Source: Hydrangea macrophylla (taxonomy: Eukaryota; Streptophyta; Magnoliopsida; Cornales; Hydrangeaceae). Taken from it: 64,000 nt of DNA. Position 1 is the stretch's first letter, and each line of letters begins with the position of its first letter. The notes under the pieces were generated by a model. That model was given only the letters and a program-made list of their open reading frames with translations, was not told the origin of the DNA and did no database searches. Below, one piece after another: positions 11,950 to 23,275 of the stretch. Made by a program: the position numbers and the translations under genes. The stretch covers positions 113,498,605 through 113,562,604 of the forward strand of contig CM066983.1 in NCBI GenBank assembly GCA_033977485.1. Direction: 5' to 3'.

Positions 11950-13030
11950 ATGTCTTTCCAGCTGCTACTTTATATCAAACCTCTGCTACAAATCCTTATG
12001 CTCTTTTTCAATGGTTGTCTTTCAAAACTACTACTTCTAGTTCTACTTCACCTATTTCAGATTCTCATACACAATTCTCTGTTTTACCACTTCTTCCACC
12101 TTCTTATTCTTTATCCCCAATTTCTTCCTCAGTTATTTCTTCTTCCATAATTCATTCTCTACAACTCCCCCAGCTTTCTCCACCCTTGCTTGATATTGTT
12201 TCCTCAACTCCCTCTTTTTTACCTAATCCCCTTTCTTCTACAACTAATACCACCTCTATTCACCTTATGCAAACCATGTTAAAATCTGGGATTTCCAAGA
12301 AAAAGGCCTTTACTTCTGTTCAAGCTCCTCTTGAACCCACTTCTTACACTTTTGCCTCTAAACATGAAGTCTGGAGGACTGCTATGGCTGAGGAATTTTC
12401 TTCTCTTCACAAACAAGGGACATGGACTCTTGTTCCATTGCCTCTCATCAAAAATATAATTGGTTGTAAGTGGACTTATAAACTTAAACATAATCCTGAT
12501 GGTTCTATTGCTCGTCACAAAGCTCGTCTAGTAGCCAAGGGATTTCATCAAGAGGCAGGTATTGATTTTACAAAAACCTTTAGCCCAGTGGTTAAGAATT
12601 CCACTATAAGGCTTGTTCTTAAATTGGCTACTCATTTTGGGTAGGATTTCATACAGTTAGATGTGAAAAATGCGTTTCTTCATGGCACTCTACATGAAGA
12701 AATATATATGACACAACCCACTAGTTTTGTTGATCCTCTTTATCTCACCCATGTTTGTAAATTACATAAAGCTCTCTATGGTCTCAAACAGGCTCCAAGA
12801 GCCTGGTTTGAAACTTTCACTAGCCATCTTCTTGAGCTCAAATTTGTTCAATCCTAATCATATACCTCCTTGTTCATTCGACATTCACCTTCTTCTATTA
12901 CTTATCTTTTATTGTATGTCGATGACGTTATCTTAACTGGTAGTGATTTTGAGTATATCCAGTCCGTTATTTCGGTTCTTAGCTCCAAATTCGAAATGAA
13001 GGATCTTGGTCCATTACATTACTTTCTGGG
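11950..13030 (+). pseudogene. Copia pol relic: reverse transcriptase, first part
   Basis: Encodes a Ty1/copia reverse transcriptase (RVT_2 family). Visible motifs: [60 protein letters not shown] and the catalytic YVDDVIL. In-frame stops (for example the TAG at 12,642) and a frame change near 12,857 show that it is dead. It stops after LGPLHYFLG at 13,030, where an LTR is inserted, and resumes at 23,276. Gag, protease and integrase are missing upstream, where another LTR abuts. Confidence 0.88.
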
Positions 13031-14571
13031 TGTCATACCCCAATCCGCCTCGTGCGGATTAGGACACGTATAACAATGCTACAAGCGCCCAAATACATTA
13101 ATTTGTAGAGAAACATGCGAATTGCAAGGAAACACTTGTGTTAAACGACATCAAATAACTCTATTGTTACAAAATAGCCCCCAAGGGTAAAATGGTAATT
13201 AATAAGGTATAACAAATTTTATACCAAAAGATAGGTCTTTGAGTCCCGGTTCCAACTCAAAAAACGGCGCGCGAATCCGATTTTTCTAGAAAAAGTTATG
13301 CACGTTTTCGTAAAAGGCGACGTGCTGCCAAATTTGTACGCGGATCGATCCGCCCTTTAAACCCGGATCGATCCGATTTGTCAAAAACTGGCAGAGACTT
13401 CCAAAAAAGGCCCGGATCGATCCAAGGCAAAAAGGGGGATCGATCCGGCTTACCAGAAGTCATTTTTGCTGGTTAAAACCATGTTTTTCAAGTCCAAACA
13501 TATCCAAACCATCTCCAAACTTCATGAAACTTTGGGAAACAACTCCAAACACATTTCCAAACACTTTTAAACATAAACCAAGCATGTACCACATATCTAC
13601 AACTAGAATTGGATCAAATCCACTCATGAACTCAATTCCTTTGAATCAAAACAAACTTTAAAACTTTGGAACTCAATTTTCATTAAAAGTTCATAGAATT
13701 GATTGGGAATGAACTCAAGCTAAGCCAATATCATACACACAACCAAAACTTGCACTACACCATATGGCCAGATTTCTAACACACAGATTTTATGATTACT
13801 AACGGATATATCCTTTAGAAAATGTATTATATCCGTTAGTAATGACAATTCAGTGGCAATTTTGCAAATAAAACTCAAAAATAAAAAATGTTGTTGTAAT
13901 TTTATATATAAAAATTCAAAAATTAAAAATATGGTGGCAATTTTACAAATAAACACTACACCAAAATTTTGCCCAAAATTTTGCCTCCGAACATTTCCCC
14001 CTAAACATTTACTCCAATAGATTTAACATTTAACAAAAGAGAAGACAAGAGAGAAGGAAAGGAGAAAGGGAGAGAAAGGACTACGCCGCCGCTTCCCACG
14101 CCTGACGCCACCTGTGCTTGCCGCCGCTGCCGGAACTAGAAAAGGTACTCTTCCTTCTTCTTATTCTTCTTCTAAACCCTAGATCGTTGGCTGAATGTGT
14201 ATCGGTGTATAGAGAGATACAGGGACACAGAAAAGTGTATCAGTGTATGTGTTTCTGTGTGTATCAGTGTGTGTGCTTGTGTGTATCAGTGTGTGAGTCG
14301 GTGTGTGTGTGTGTGTGTGTACGTGTATCCCATTTGTTCAATTGTATCCCCTTTGTTCAATTATTAAAACTCTAATAATGTTTTTCCCTTTATCCATGTT
14401 ATGTAAAACCTAGGACCTAGATTAACCCTAGATCTAAAACCTAGGTTTTTCCCAAAAATTATGTTTTTCCAACATAATGACGATTTGAAGAGTTTTTGGG
14501 GATTCAGGTGAGAGTTTTGTTGAGAGATCGAAATCGACGAGCATTACGTTGTCGTTCTCTTGAATCATTAT

Positions 14572-15850
14572 GGGATGAAAAACTACATTTCAGGTGTCAT
14601 TGTAAAGGTATCTAATAGCTACCTTTTCTACAGATTCTGCACATTGATCCATTTGTTCCCGTCCATCTTGAATTCCAATTTAATTGGAATCCCTGTTGAT
14701 CTTTATTTCTTAGCTTTCAAGCGATGACATATCTTTTCGAAGGGAGAGGCTTTATGTCAACAAACTCAATAATATATTGGTTCAGGTAAAACTGATTCTG
14801 GTCCTTTAAGTAACAATTCTTCTAAGTGCAGTTACTTTCAATATTCCCAAAAGTGTTGAAATGTTCGAGTTGACAACTAAAATTAATAATTACTCTAGTT
14901 GGTTTCTCAATTTTGTTAAGAGCATTTCATGTTTATACTCAACCATGCTTAAAGGTGTTTTGGTTGTACTTGTTGCATTTATTTGGAATTATTAGATTTC
15001 GTGTTTTTCATGTGATTGTGAGGCACTGCTCCACGAGCTTATTCTCAGTCAGTTGCTATGTTCTCCACACTTACAGATATTGAAACATGAGTGGTCGGGC
15101 AAATGGCGAAGCTTCATTCCTGATCTTGTTGCAGCAGCAAAAACAAGTGAAACAACTTGTGAGAATTGCATGGCCATATTGAAAGTAAGTTTGATTTATT
15201 GTCTCTTCCCTCTTCCCCCTTCCCCCGAATGGAATTCCTCGTGAGTTGGTTTGGTAATTTCGATTGTTTCATGCAGCTTCTAAGTGAAGAGGTTTTTGAT
15301 TTCTCAAGAGGTGAAATGACTCAACAAAAGATGAAGGAGCTTAAACAGTCATTGAACAGGTAATTTTGTTGACGAGCACTGTATACTTGGCGATTGTGTC
15401 TTCTGTGTCCAGCCCACACTCCCTTTAAGTTCTTGTGTCCACATTGGTTTTAAGATTTGTAGTGTAAGGTGGTCCGCTTTATCACTGATGGTGAACATCT
15501 GGTGCAACATGTGAAGTTGTACAAATTGGAGAATACCTGCTGAATATATTGTTGTTGACCTCATTCAAGAAGTTTGTCCTCCGTTTTTATCTCAGTACAT
15601 TCTTCTAGAATTTGTGTTCTAGGGGGGATGAGCCTCTTAATTTTTATTCTTTCACAATTATCTACGACATACCTTTTTTGTCTTATTGTGCCTCGTACTC
15701 TTTCCCTAAAAAATTATAATGTCCCATTTAACTTACAGTATATCATACGATGTCTGCTCATCTTACATACTAATAAGTTTGCTTTGTTTGTTTCCAGTGA
15801 GTTTCAACTCATTCATGAGCTATGCTCATTCATGAGTTACATACTAATAA
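14572..15850 (+). pseudogene. Captured exportin-1 (XPO1/CRM1) gene fragment
   Basis: Exportin-1 is the importin-beta-family receptor that carries leucine-rich NES cargoes out of the nucleus with Ran-GTP. Successive exons are visible, separated by GT-AG introns: partial exon to 14,607 (GMKNYISGVIVK), 14,714-14,785 (RERLYVNKLNNILVQ), 15,077-15,184 ([20 protein letters not shown]), 15,277-15,359 (LLSEEVFDFSRGEMTQQK) and 15,798 onward (SEFQLIHELC). Together they match a contiguous N-terminal HEAT-repeat part of plant XPO1. The frame is open and phases fit. Similarity stops abruptly after HELC, so only about 115 residues were captured. Retained introns show capture at the DNA level, not from mRNA. 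Confidence 0.85.
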
Positions 15851-15949
15851 CTTTGGAGGAATGAATTGTGAACATGAGATCATATGTGGTCATTAACTTT
15901 GATTTTAGTCTCGGTTTGTATACTTACCATTTTTCGGAAAAAAAAAATA

Positions 15950-16560
15950 GATCTATTCAAATTCTTGTAAAATTTTAACTAATGCTTCACTTGTAGAACT
16001 TAGAAAGTAGTTAAATTTAGATAAGATCCCTACCACAGAAGAGATAAAGAATTTAGTTAATCTAATTAATGAAAAAACTAAAGCTATAGAAGTAGAAACT
16101 AGTGTTTTACTTAAGAATATTCAGGATAATTAATATAGACACTTTTGAAATTCAAGTAGAAAAGATTGAGAAGACTTTAGAAGACGTTAAGAAGATTGTC
16201 CTTGGATGAGCAATCTTAACAATAGTCAAGACTACCTAGACGTTTTAAGAAAGATATCCCATTATACAGGAGATACTTCGGGAGGTTTCTCAGCTCAGAA
16301 TCCCCCTAGTGCAGCAGACAAAGTATTTACAGCTCAGAACAATACTATTATAGCTTTATTAATTCCTCTTCACCATAAAGCTAATAGATTAGAAGAAAAG
16401 ATTGATAGGCTAGAAAAATAGAAACCACAAGTTGTTAACACTCCAGATCCTAATATAGAAGTTCTTTTAAAGGAAATTAAAAAGAATACATTAAGATCTA
16501 ATCCTACCCATTATGGTATAAAATTCTTTCTACTTTAGGTCCTGTTTCTAATTCTTGAAA
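15950..16560 (+). pseudogene. Endogenous badnavirus-like fragment (ORF1 end / ORF2)
   Basis: A broken frame at about 15,990-16,208 ends IEKTLEDVKKIVLG and resembles the C-terminus of the small badnavirus ORF1 protein (DUF1319-like). Its stop overlaps the next start as ATGA at 16,206, the arrangement typical of badna- and tungroviruses. The next frame (71 codons, to 16,421) has the look of the virion-associated ORF2 protein: a polar N-terminus, an NNT-I-L segment and a coiled-coil-like KANRLEEKIDRLEK. Further remnants follow to about 16,540. ORF1 has several stops; the replicase polyprotein is absent. It lies inside the CACTA. Alternative: another coiled-coil gene fragment. Confidence 0.5.
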
Positions 16561-16645
16561 CATTAATTCTGATCCTATTTTTCCACTATGATTATCAAGT
16601 TCTTCTTCTTTGGCTTCTTGCCTACTATAATATGTGAATCTAACA

Positions 16646-16916
16646 GATGGTTGTCATACTTGGTGAACCTTCCTCCAAGCCTTATTACGTTGGTGTCATA
16701 CTTGGTGAACCTTCCTCCAAGCCTTATTCTGGATATGTGGGTGATGTTTCGAGGTTTTTGTTCAATTTTCTAGCTGACAAAATAGCTAGGCCTTTGGAGA
16801 ATGCAACTTCTACTTGCCCACAAAATTGTAGCAACAGAGGTGAATTGTGCATTAGAGCAGAGACTGATGGGAAGGGAATTTGTATGGTCTCCACAACCAG
16901 GTACCTTCCTAGGTGG
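16646..16916 (+). pseudogene. Unidentified gene-like segment with 42-bp duplication
   Basis: A 90-codon frame has composition and codon use like a real exon (for example DVSRFLFNFLADKIARPLEN, then a Cys-rich CPQNCSNRGELC). An exact in-frame 42-bp tandem duplication near 16,652-16,735 repeats the peptide VILGEPSSKPY. I do not recognise the family. It lies in the CACTA between the badnavirus-like and renalase-like pieces and is probably another captured fragment. Confidence 0.4.
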
Positions 16917-16919
16917 TGA

Positions 16920-18811
16920 TTTTTGTTGACTAAACAGTATTGCCATGATGCATACCCTAGTTATCATTGATTAAACTGAGCTCTGTTTGGTATGTGGATT
17001 TAGAAAAGGAAAAGAAAAAGGGAAAGGAGAAGGAAAACTCTCTATTTATAGTTTTCATGTGTTTCAATCAACTCTTACTTAAATAACATTATAAATTAGA
17101 TTTCTTTTCTTTCAAAAATGTAAAGAAACTCTAGAATGAGCAAGGGCAGTGACTTAAGAAATACAATTCTTTTCAATTATTTTTCACTCTATTCTCCTTT
17201 CCTGAATTGCGGCAATTTGGGTTTGATGGTGCCACTCATTGCTCTCCTTTTGCTGTTTTATTGGTCAACTTTATGGAAAATTGTTCAAAATAGAAACTTA
17301 ATCAGTGAGTGAACCATAGAGCGCTCTTAAGCAACCCAACTAGGGAATTAGAGTGTGACAACTGGAAGGGTCAAAGGAAGAAAGATTGTAATCATTACTG
17401 ATCATCTAAACGAAACCAAAACCAAAATTCATTTATAATCAATCAATCTCTTCAGCAAATCATATTTCTTTTCCTTCCATTTTCAAGCATTTTTTACTTG
17501 GCTGATTAGTTTTCACTTAATTGTAGAGATTTGTGGGTGTCCCAGGATTGAATTCAATTTGTAGAGAATTATGCAATGAACCTGTTACAACACTTTTCTC
17601 TAGATTGGTTTCTAACACAGAAAACTATGAAATTGCCTCATTTTTTTAGCTTCGCTTCTTTAGGTATGGTCGTTGACAGGCTTGGATGGACAGAATTCAT
17701 ACAAACTCATCTCGGAGCGCAAGAAACTGTGGTAGGTGTGTCGTGTTATAGTGCGTCAAACATGGGTAATCAACTATATGGGTCAACGCGAATATGAAAT
17801 GATTATTAATCGTGTCAATATTTCTAACCCTCATTCATATTGTATTATACATGTGTAATTCGACACATGGGTAAGTAAAGTAAGTTGTTTAAATAAGTAG
17901 GTTGCGTTCATGTTCACAATCTCATATCTATAAACCCGTTTACAAGACACGCTGCACTAACCAATATAACCTAAATTTATATGTAATAAAATAAACCAAT
18001 ACATACATCCTTGAAAAGAAAAACAACTCTAAAAGGAAAAATGATAAGAAAATATTCTGAAATCTGAAATAATACGTGTTACTTATTCAATTTAGTTAAA
18101 ATAACAAGAAGTTTTCTAATTTATCATTTTCAAGAGTGTCCTTGTATACACGGAAATATATTACATTCATATAGGTGTTATATAGATCAATACGACTTGA
18201 TTTAAATAAATGTGTTAAATAGTTGAACAGCTTATGATACAAACACAACCTGCGAATTAATTGTGCGAAACGGCTTGATCTGTGTGACACTAACCTTGGA
18301 TTTGAGGCATATTAGCATGTCTTGTCAGTAGTTATCACTCATAAGTCCAAGTCCATAAGCAACAATTTCTAGGCTGTATAAAAGCTACAACACTGGATAT
18401 CTAATTTATGACCCTTTGTTTCGAAATCTACTTAGCTCTTCGAAATTTATGACCCTTGGGATGTAGGCCTGACTTCTTTGATGAAGGGTAATCCTTGTGG
18501 GTCAATTAATGCGGTCCAATATTCTTTTCAGTTTCATGGGCTATTAAAGAATTCAATTCAAATACTACGCAAACCAAACTGAATTGTTCTTATCCTTCCC
18601 CCCAAAAGACACATCATTGATTTTGTAACTCACTATAATCTGCAGATTGTTTTGTATTTACTTTCTTCTTTTCTTTTTTTCCCTAGGTTTCAGGAAAAAG
18701 CAGCATGCATCCTTCTGCAAACTAGAAACTTTAACTCCTGCCCCTTCCATGATTGGTAGCAGGACATACCACACAAGTTATCTGAACCATGATTTTTGAT
18801 TTTCTGTACAG
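16920..18811. other. CACTA interior, no recognised gene
   Basis: Mostly AT-rich. A short frame at 17,655-17,740 (GMVVDRLGWTEFIQTHLGAQ) reads like an exon and could be another captured piece, but its family is not recognised. The rest shows no exon-like motifs. Confidence 0.4.
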
Positions 18812-19160
18812 ATCTCGGTTTGCTTCCAGAGTTGGCCGTGAAGATGGAAGAAATTCCCGTTAGTCTACGTTTCACTGTCATGGTGGCATTTGAGGAACCT
18901 CTATCTTTGGTAAGATATCCATTGTGTATTTCTGAGTTAACCTAAACAAATCTCTTGCAAATTTTGAAACCCCAAGTGCTTAAATGGTTTTCTTTTCCTT
19001 CTTTCCTCATCCCCTTCCATCCCCTACCATCTTCTGGGCTTGCTTGGTTCAAGCAATTTATGGAGGTTTATGACTTTTCCCGTTTTTTCCGCTTGAGGTT
19101 GTATAAGAACGCCTAACGCCTAACGCCTCCGATGCTAAAGATCTCTCTCTCTCTCTCTCT

Positions 19161-19224
<64 letters not shown>

Positions 19225-19588
19225 ATACTGGTAAAAGGCTTTTCCTTCAGGAATTCTGAAGTTTTAAGCTGGGCATCTTGTGATAGCAGCAAACCAGGGT
19301 GTTCAACCACAAGGTAAGTAGCTATTAGCAGATTAATTAATAAGGGAAAGTATGAACAAGTTTAAGCCAATGTTCATTACTTCAACTTATCTATGTTTTC
19401 TTTATCCACACTAGTGAACGTTGGATATTGCATTCTACTGAGGGCTATGCGAAGGATGTAATTTCTCAAACTGGGCTTCAGAAGCCATCAGATGCAATGT
19501 TAACAAAGGTGGCTAACGAACTATTTCAAGAATTTCAAAGCACTGGGTTGAGCATTCCTCAGCCATTCTTCAAGAAAGTTCATACATG
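18812..19588 (+). pseudogene. Captured renalase-like FAD oxidoreductase fragment
   Basis: Three exons in consistent phase with GT-AG introns: 18,812-18,909 (LPELAVKMEEIPVSLRF), 19,225-19,313 (KGFSFRNSEVLSWASCDSSK) and 19,415-19,588 (ERWILHSTEGYAKDV, LTKVANELFQEFQSTGL, IPQPFFKKVHTW). This order matches my recollection of the C-terminal half of plant FAD/NAD(P)-binding oxidoreductases of the renalase-like group (flavoprotein amine/NAD(P)H oxidases, often plastid-located). The N-terminal dinucleotide-binding fold and the C-terminal FAD-closing segment are missing. No premature stop is seen in the exons. A long (CA)n tract occupies the first intron. Confidence 0.72.
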
Positions 19589-21185
19589 GTCAGTATCTAA
19601 AGCAAAGCCCTTAGATAACTTGTGACATTCTTTTTTCTTTTTTGTCCTCCTTTTCCATTGAAACACATCTTATATAGGAAATATAGGGCCAGCTATTTAT
19701 GCCAAACCCATCCACTTGGCCTTGGGCTTAGCTCAAAGTCTCTGAAGGCTGGGCGAGCCTAACTTTAGGAGCCAGTTCTAGTAATCTATGTTACATGGAC
19801 TCTTCTTAATAGCTTGAAGTACCCATGTCACTGTTAGACACTCGACACTTGGACAAGGGGATGAGATGGGATGGGATGGGATGGGATGGGATATGGGTCC
19901 AACGGCAACACTTCTCATTAGACACATACCAAGAATGGTGTTAGCTATTTGTATAGTGGTATGTTGAACTCTCCAATTATATTCGAAGTTCTATCAAAAT
20001 GGACAAAATGCTCATGTTGAAATCTCATTATCACACAAAGCGTTGTAAATTTGTAATATTATATGACTAACAATTTTTATCAAAGTCCTGTAACAAGGAT
20101 TTATGTTTATTCAGTTTCCTTTGATTGGTTTAACTCTTTGAATGCAACTTCTAGATTTATCTAGTATTTATCTAGACAACCGTCCCCATACCTTTGAGAA
20201 AATCAAAAAAACATAATTCTTTGTAATTTGCTCAGTCAAAGAACGCACGAGGGATATTTGGGTGATGACTGTTGACTTGGGTTTGGTTTATTTGGTCTGC
20301 TACTGGTTTACAAGTACTGGTCCTTTTATTTTGATAAAGAATAGTTGCTACCTTCCATTTGCTAAGAGCTATCGCCTAGGTACAACCTTGTGTAGGTGGT
20401 TTCTGTGAGTTTATGGCTAATGATATGTTAAAGGTTATTCGTTAATTTGATGCATAGGTGTTCATCATAGACTACATAAAGTTGATATGTCTAGAATACC
20501 ATTTAAGTTGTTTTGACAATTAAGTTAGACCAGTTCAACCAATGAATGCACAGTGGTGCTTTAATAATTGAAAGATTTCGTTTCTTATACAAATAGTGCT
20601 AACAAAATTGCATAATATCTTCACTATTTTGTATGTGTGATTACAAAAATGCTGGGAATTAGTTCACATTAGTAGTTGATTAGGTATAAATTAAACCTTT
20701 TAATTTGAATTGTGACTCAAAACCAAGTTTTATATATGTAGTTAGTTAATTGATTCTTAATCATAGCCTTTTGTGATGTTCCAAAACTGTATTTTGACAC
20801 AGGTTCTTATACGAGGCGGCCTTGCTTTATCAAGAGAGATTAGTGAAGAACTGATTATAAATGCTACAGCAAAGGGATGTAGTGCAGTCAGAGGGCGGGA
20901 GTGTAAAATACGTGCTTGTTATTTATATGTTTATGTTTTATTTATAGGATTCATAGAGAATTATTGTAAAGTTTATGTTTGTAATTTACATAAATTGATA
21001 TTTATTTTTAGGATTCCAATGATGTAGGTTATCTATGACTGGACTATATGGATTATTTTAGTTGTATTGGATGCAGATTAAGCTTTGTTATTTTTTGTAT
21101 TTGGTATGGATTTTTATGCTTGTTAATTAGGTGCAAATAAAAATTGGAAAGCGCATAAACAGCTTTTTTTTAAAAAAATTTAAAC
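19589..21185. other. CACTA interior towards the right end, no recognised gene
   Basis: AT-rich with a gatgggatgggatggg microsatellite near 19,860. The frame at 20,803-20,900 (RGGLALSREISEELIINATA) looks exon-like but is unassigned. Nothing else coding is visible. Confidence 0.4.
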
Positions 21186-21189
21186 AAAT

Positions 21190-21505
21190 TTCTAACGGAT
21201 AAACCCGTTAGGAAATCCGTTAGTATTTTTTTTGTTTTTCTGGAAATTACTAACGGATATATCCGTTAGAAATTGTTAACAAAACCGTTAGTATTCAATA
21301 TAAATCTTCTAAAATGGTTGGAAAACTAACCGTTAGTAATTAGATTTCCAACGGATATACCCGTTAGTAAAAGTTTGATTTACTAACGGATTTACTAACG
21401 GATATATCCGTTAGTAAATCCGTTAGTAATATTACTAACGCTAAAATACTAACGGATATATCCGTTAGTAACATTTATTCTAACGGATATATCCGTTAGT
21501 AATGA
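21190..21505. repeat. CACTA subterminal palindromic repeats
   Basis: About a dozen full or partial copies of the palindrome taacggatatatccgtta and its half-sites (actaacgg, ccgttagtaa), in both orientations, in 315 bp. In CACTA elements such subterminal motifs bind the TNPA-type transposase partner. Two or three degenerate copies lie just inside the left end at 13,793-13,845. Confidence 0.85.
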
Positions 21506-23275
21506 GGCCATATGGTGTAGTGTTGTCCACAACACTAATGACATGATATAAACTTGTCGGATCGACTAAACACAATAACCTTCGTTTAAACAACCAAACA
21601 TGGAAATTCGCATAAGTGTTTTCAACTTCACTCCACAATCACCAAACAACGAGTTGGAAAGACAAAACCTCTCGATTGCAAGCTGAGAACTAACCAACCA
21701 TTTTAGAAACCAATATTTACAACATTCTACAAGTTAGAAAAGAGTTCACATGCTCTAACCCAAAATCTCCCTTATCTCTCCCATCTCCCCACTCACAAGT
21801 CAAGACTTCAAATCACAAGTTAAGGAACCCAAGCCACTAGTTACATATAACACAAGTTTTAAAAACATATTTACAAGCTCTAATTCTCTCCCCCATTCCC
21901 GAGCGCGTCACTTTCTCTCCAGATATTGCTCCGTACCTGCGGTGGTTGTTATGTACCACAACAGAAATAGGAAAACAGTTTTCTTAAGCATTACGCTTAG
22001 TGAGCATTCTAAACATGATTGTATGTTTAACATGTGCAATGCTATAACTAACACATAAAGCACAACTGTAGTCGCCGAGTCACCGGTTATATGGTTCATT
22101 CAGACCAGAAGACCTCCCTTGGTCCCGTGGCCACTTCTATTCCTTGGACTTCCGTATTTATCAGATTCTTCCTCTTCACCACCCTTATTACTCCCAACAA
22201 TGAACCATTTTCCCGGTGCTCATTGACTACCACATAAGCAAATAAGCACATATACATGTATCAACACATAATCTCTATAAAAATTTATATGAAATTATTA
22301 ATCCAACAACATAATAGCTTCTAAACATGGATGAATATCTCTAACACCACTTGAAGCTTTGAACACATTAAACCCAATCATTTAGTTTGTGTAGAAAACT
22401 TACCTCCCACAGATTCTACCCAAGATTAAGCTAGAGAAGTGCTGAATTTCCCCAATTAGAGCTCAATTTCTACCCCAAAGTAAATCCTACATAGTTTTAG
22501 ATCAACAAATAGCGTCTATCAAGAATGGCTACCGGAAAACGTTGCCAAAAATGAAAACAATTTACGTGCATGTAACCCTCTTACCTCCACGAGTCCAAAA
22601 GCGGTCTCGGATCGAAAAACCGGCGAACGACGGCGATGGAACGGCAAGAAAACGGTGGCGAAAACCCGTCGTCTTCGTCTCGAGAGCTCTCGGTTCTCTC
22701 TTTTGGTTTAATTCCAGAACATATGAGACTAATCTCATATGAAAACACACACATGCAACTTGGCATGAGGTGTCTCAACCTTATTTTAGCCATTTTTCAT
22801 TTACACCCCCGGAATTTCTTAAGTTCTTATTATAAAATCCCCCAAACATTCCATTAACTACCCAATTATCTAATGGGTGTTTGTCTAAGTTCCGTATGGG
22901 TCCCAACGTGGGTCCCACATATTTTGTGAAATTGCTACCGCACCTACTAATTTTAAATCTTTTTCATTTATACCCTTATAACACCAACACTACACATATA
23001 TCAACATGTAATATGAAAGCATGTAAACACATATTCATGTAAACACATAAAATGCATTTAATCATTTAAAATGCAAATTACCATTTTACCCTTCGCTGGG
23101 TTCCATTTCAATACATGTCCCACCTCACTGGGGACTTTTCCAACTAGTGTCCCTCTTTGAACACTTTTTACATGGGCGAGTCCAAGCCTCCCCTTAATCC
23201 GTTTATACACTAATTTTACTAATTAATGCATATTAACACAAATAATTAACCCGTTCTCCGGGTACGGGTGTTACA

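Larger units (their letters stand above)
13753..21522. mobile_element. Non-autonomous CACTA (En/Spm) element carrying gene fragments
   Basis: The 17-bp perfect terminal inverted repeats CACTACACCATATGGCC begin at 13,753 and, as the reverse complement, end at 21,522. The 3-bp TSD ttg flanks both sides (13,750-13,752 and 21,523-21,525). Subterminal repeats based on taacggatatatccgtta cluster just inside both ends, densest at 21,190-21,505. These are the three hallmarks of CACTA transposons. No transposase motif was found in 7.77 kb; instead the interior carries exon-intron pieces of unrelated genes, described separately. A second cactacacc occurs at 13,954. Confidence 0.88.
13031..23275 (+). 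mobile_element. Solo-LTR-like insertion, split by a CACTA element
   Basis: Starts TGTCATACCCC and ends GGGTGTTACA, flanked by the 5-bp TSD ctggg (13,026-13,030 and 23,276-23,280). Subtracting the 7.77-kb CACTA (and one copy of its ttg duplication) leaves roughly 2.47 kb with no internal PBS, polypurine tract or gene. It is best read as a solo LTR of a gypsy family with long LTRs (Tekay/Del-like length). Parts: 13,031-13,749 and 21,523-23,275. Confidence 0.82.

Noticed and set aside
13954..13975. A second CACTACACC sequence inside the CACTA left end, possibly another element terminus
   Set aside because: No matching inverted right end or TSD was found, so it is not called as a separate element.
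21190..21505. CRISPR-like array of short repeats
   Set aside because: Repeats are palindromic, irregularly spaced, without spacers, in a eukaryotic transposon; they are CACTA subterminal repeats.
22542..22857. Overlapping frames on both strands near 22.6 kb
   Set aside because: They lie within the solo LTR, have no motif and overlap each other in several frames.
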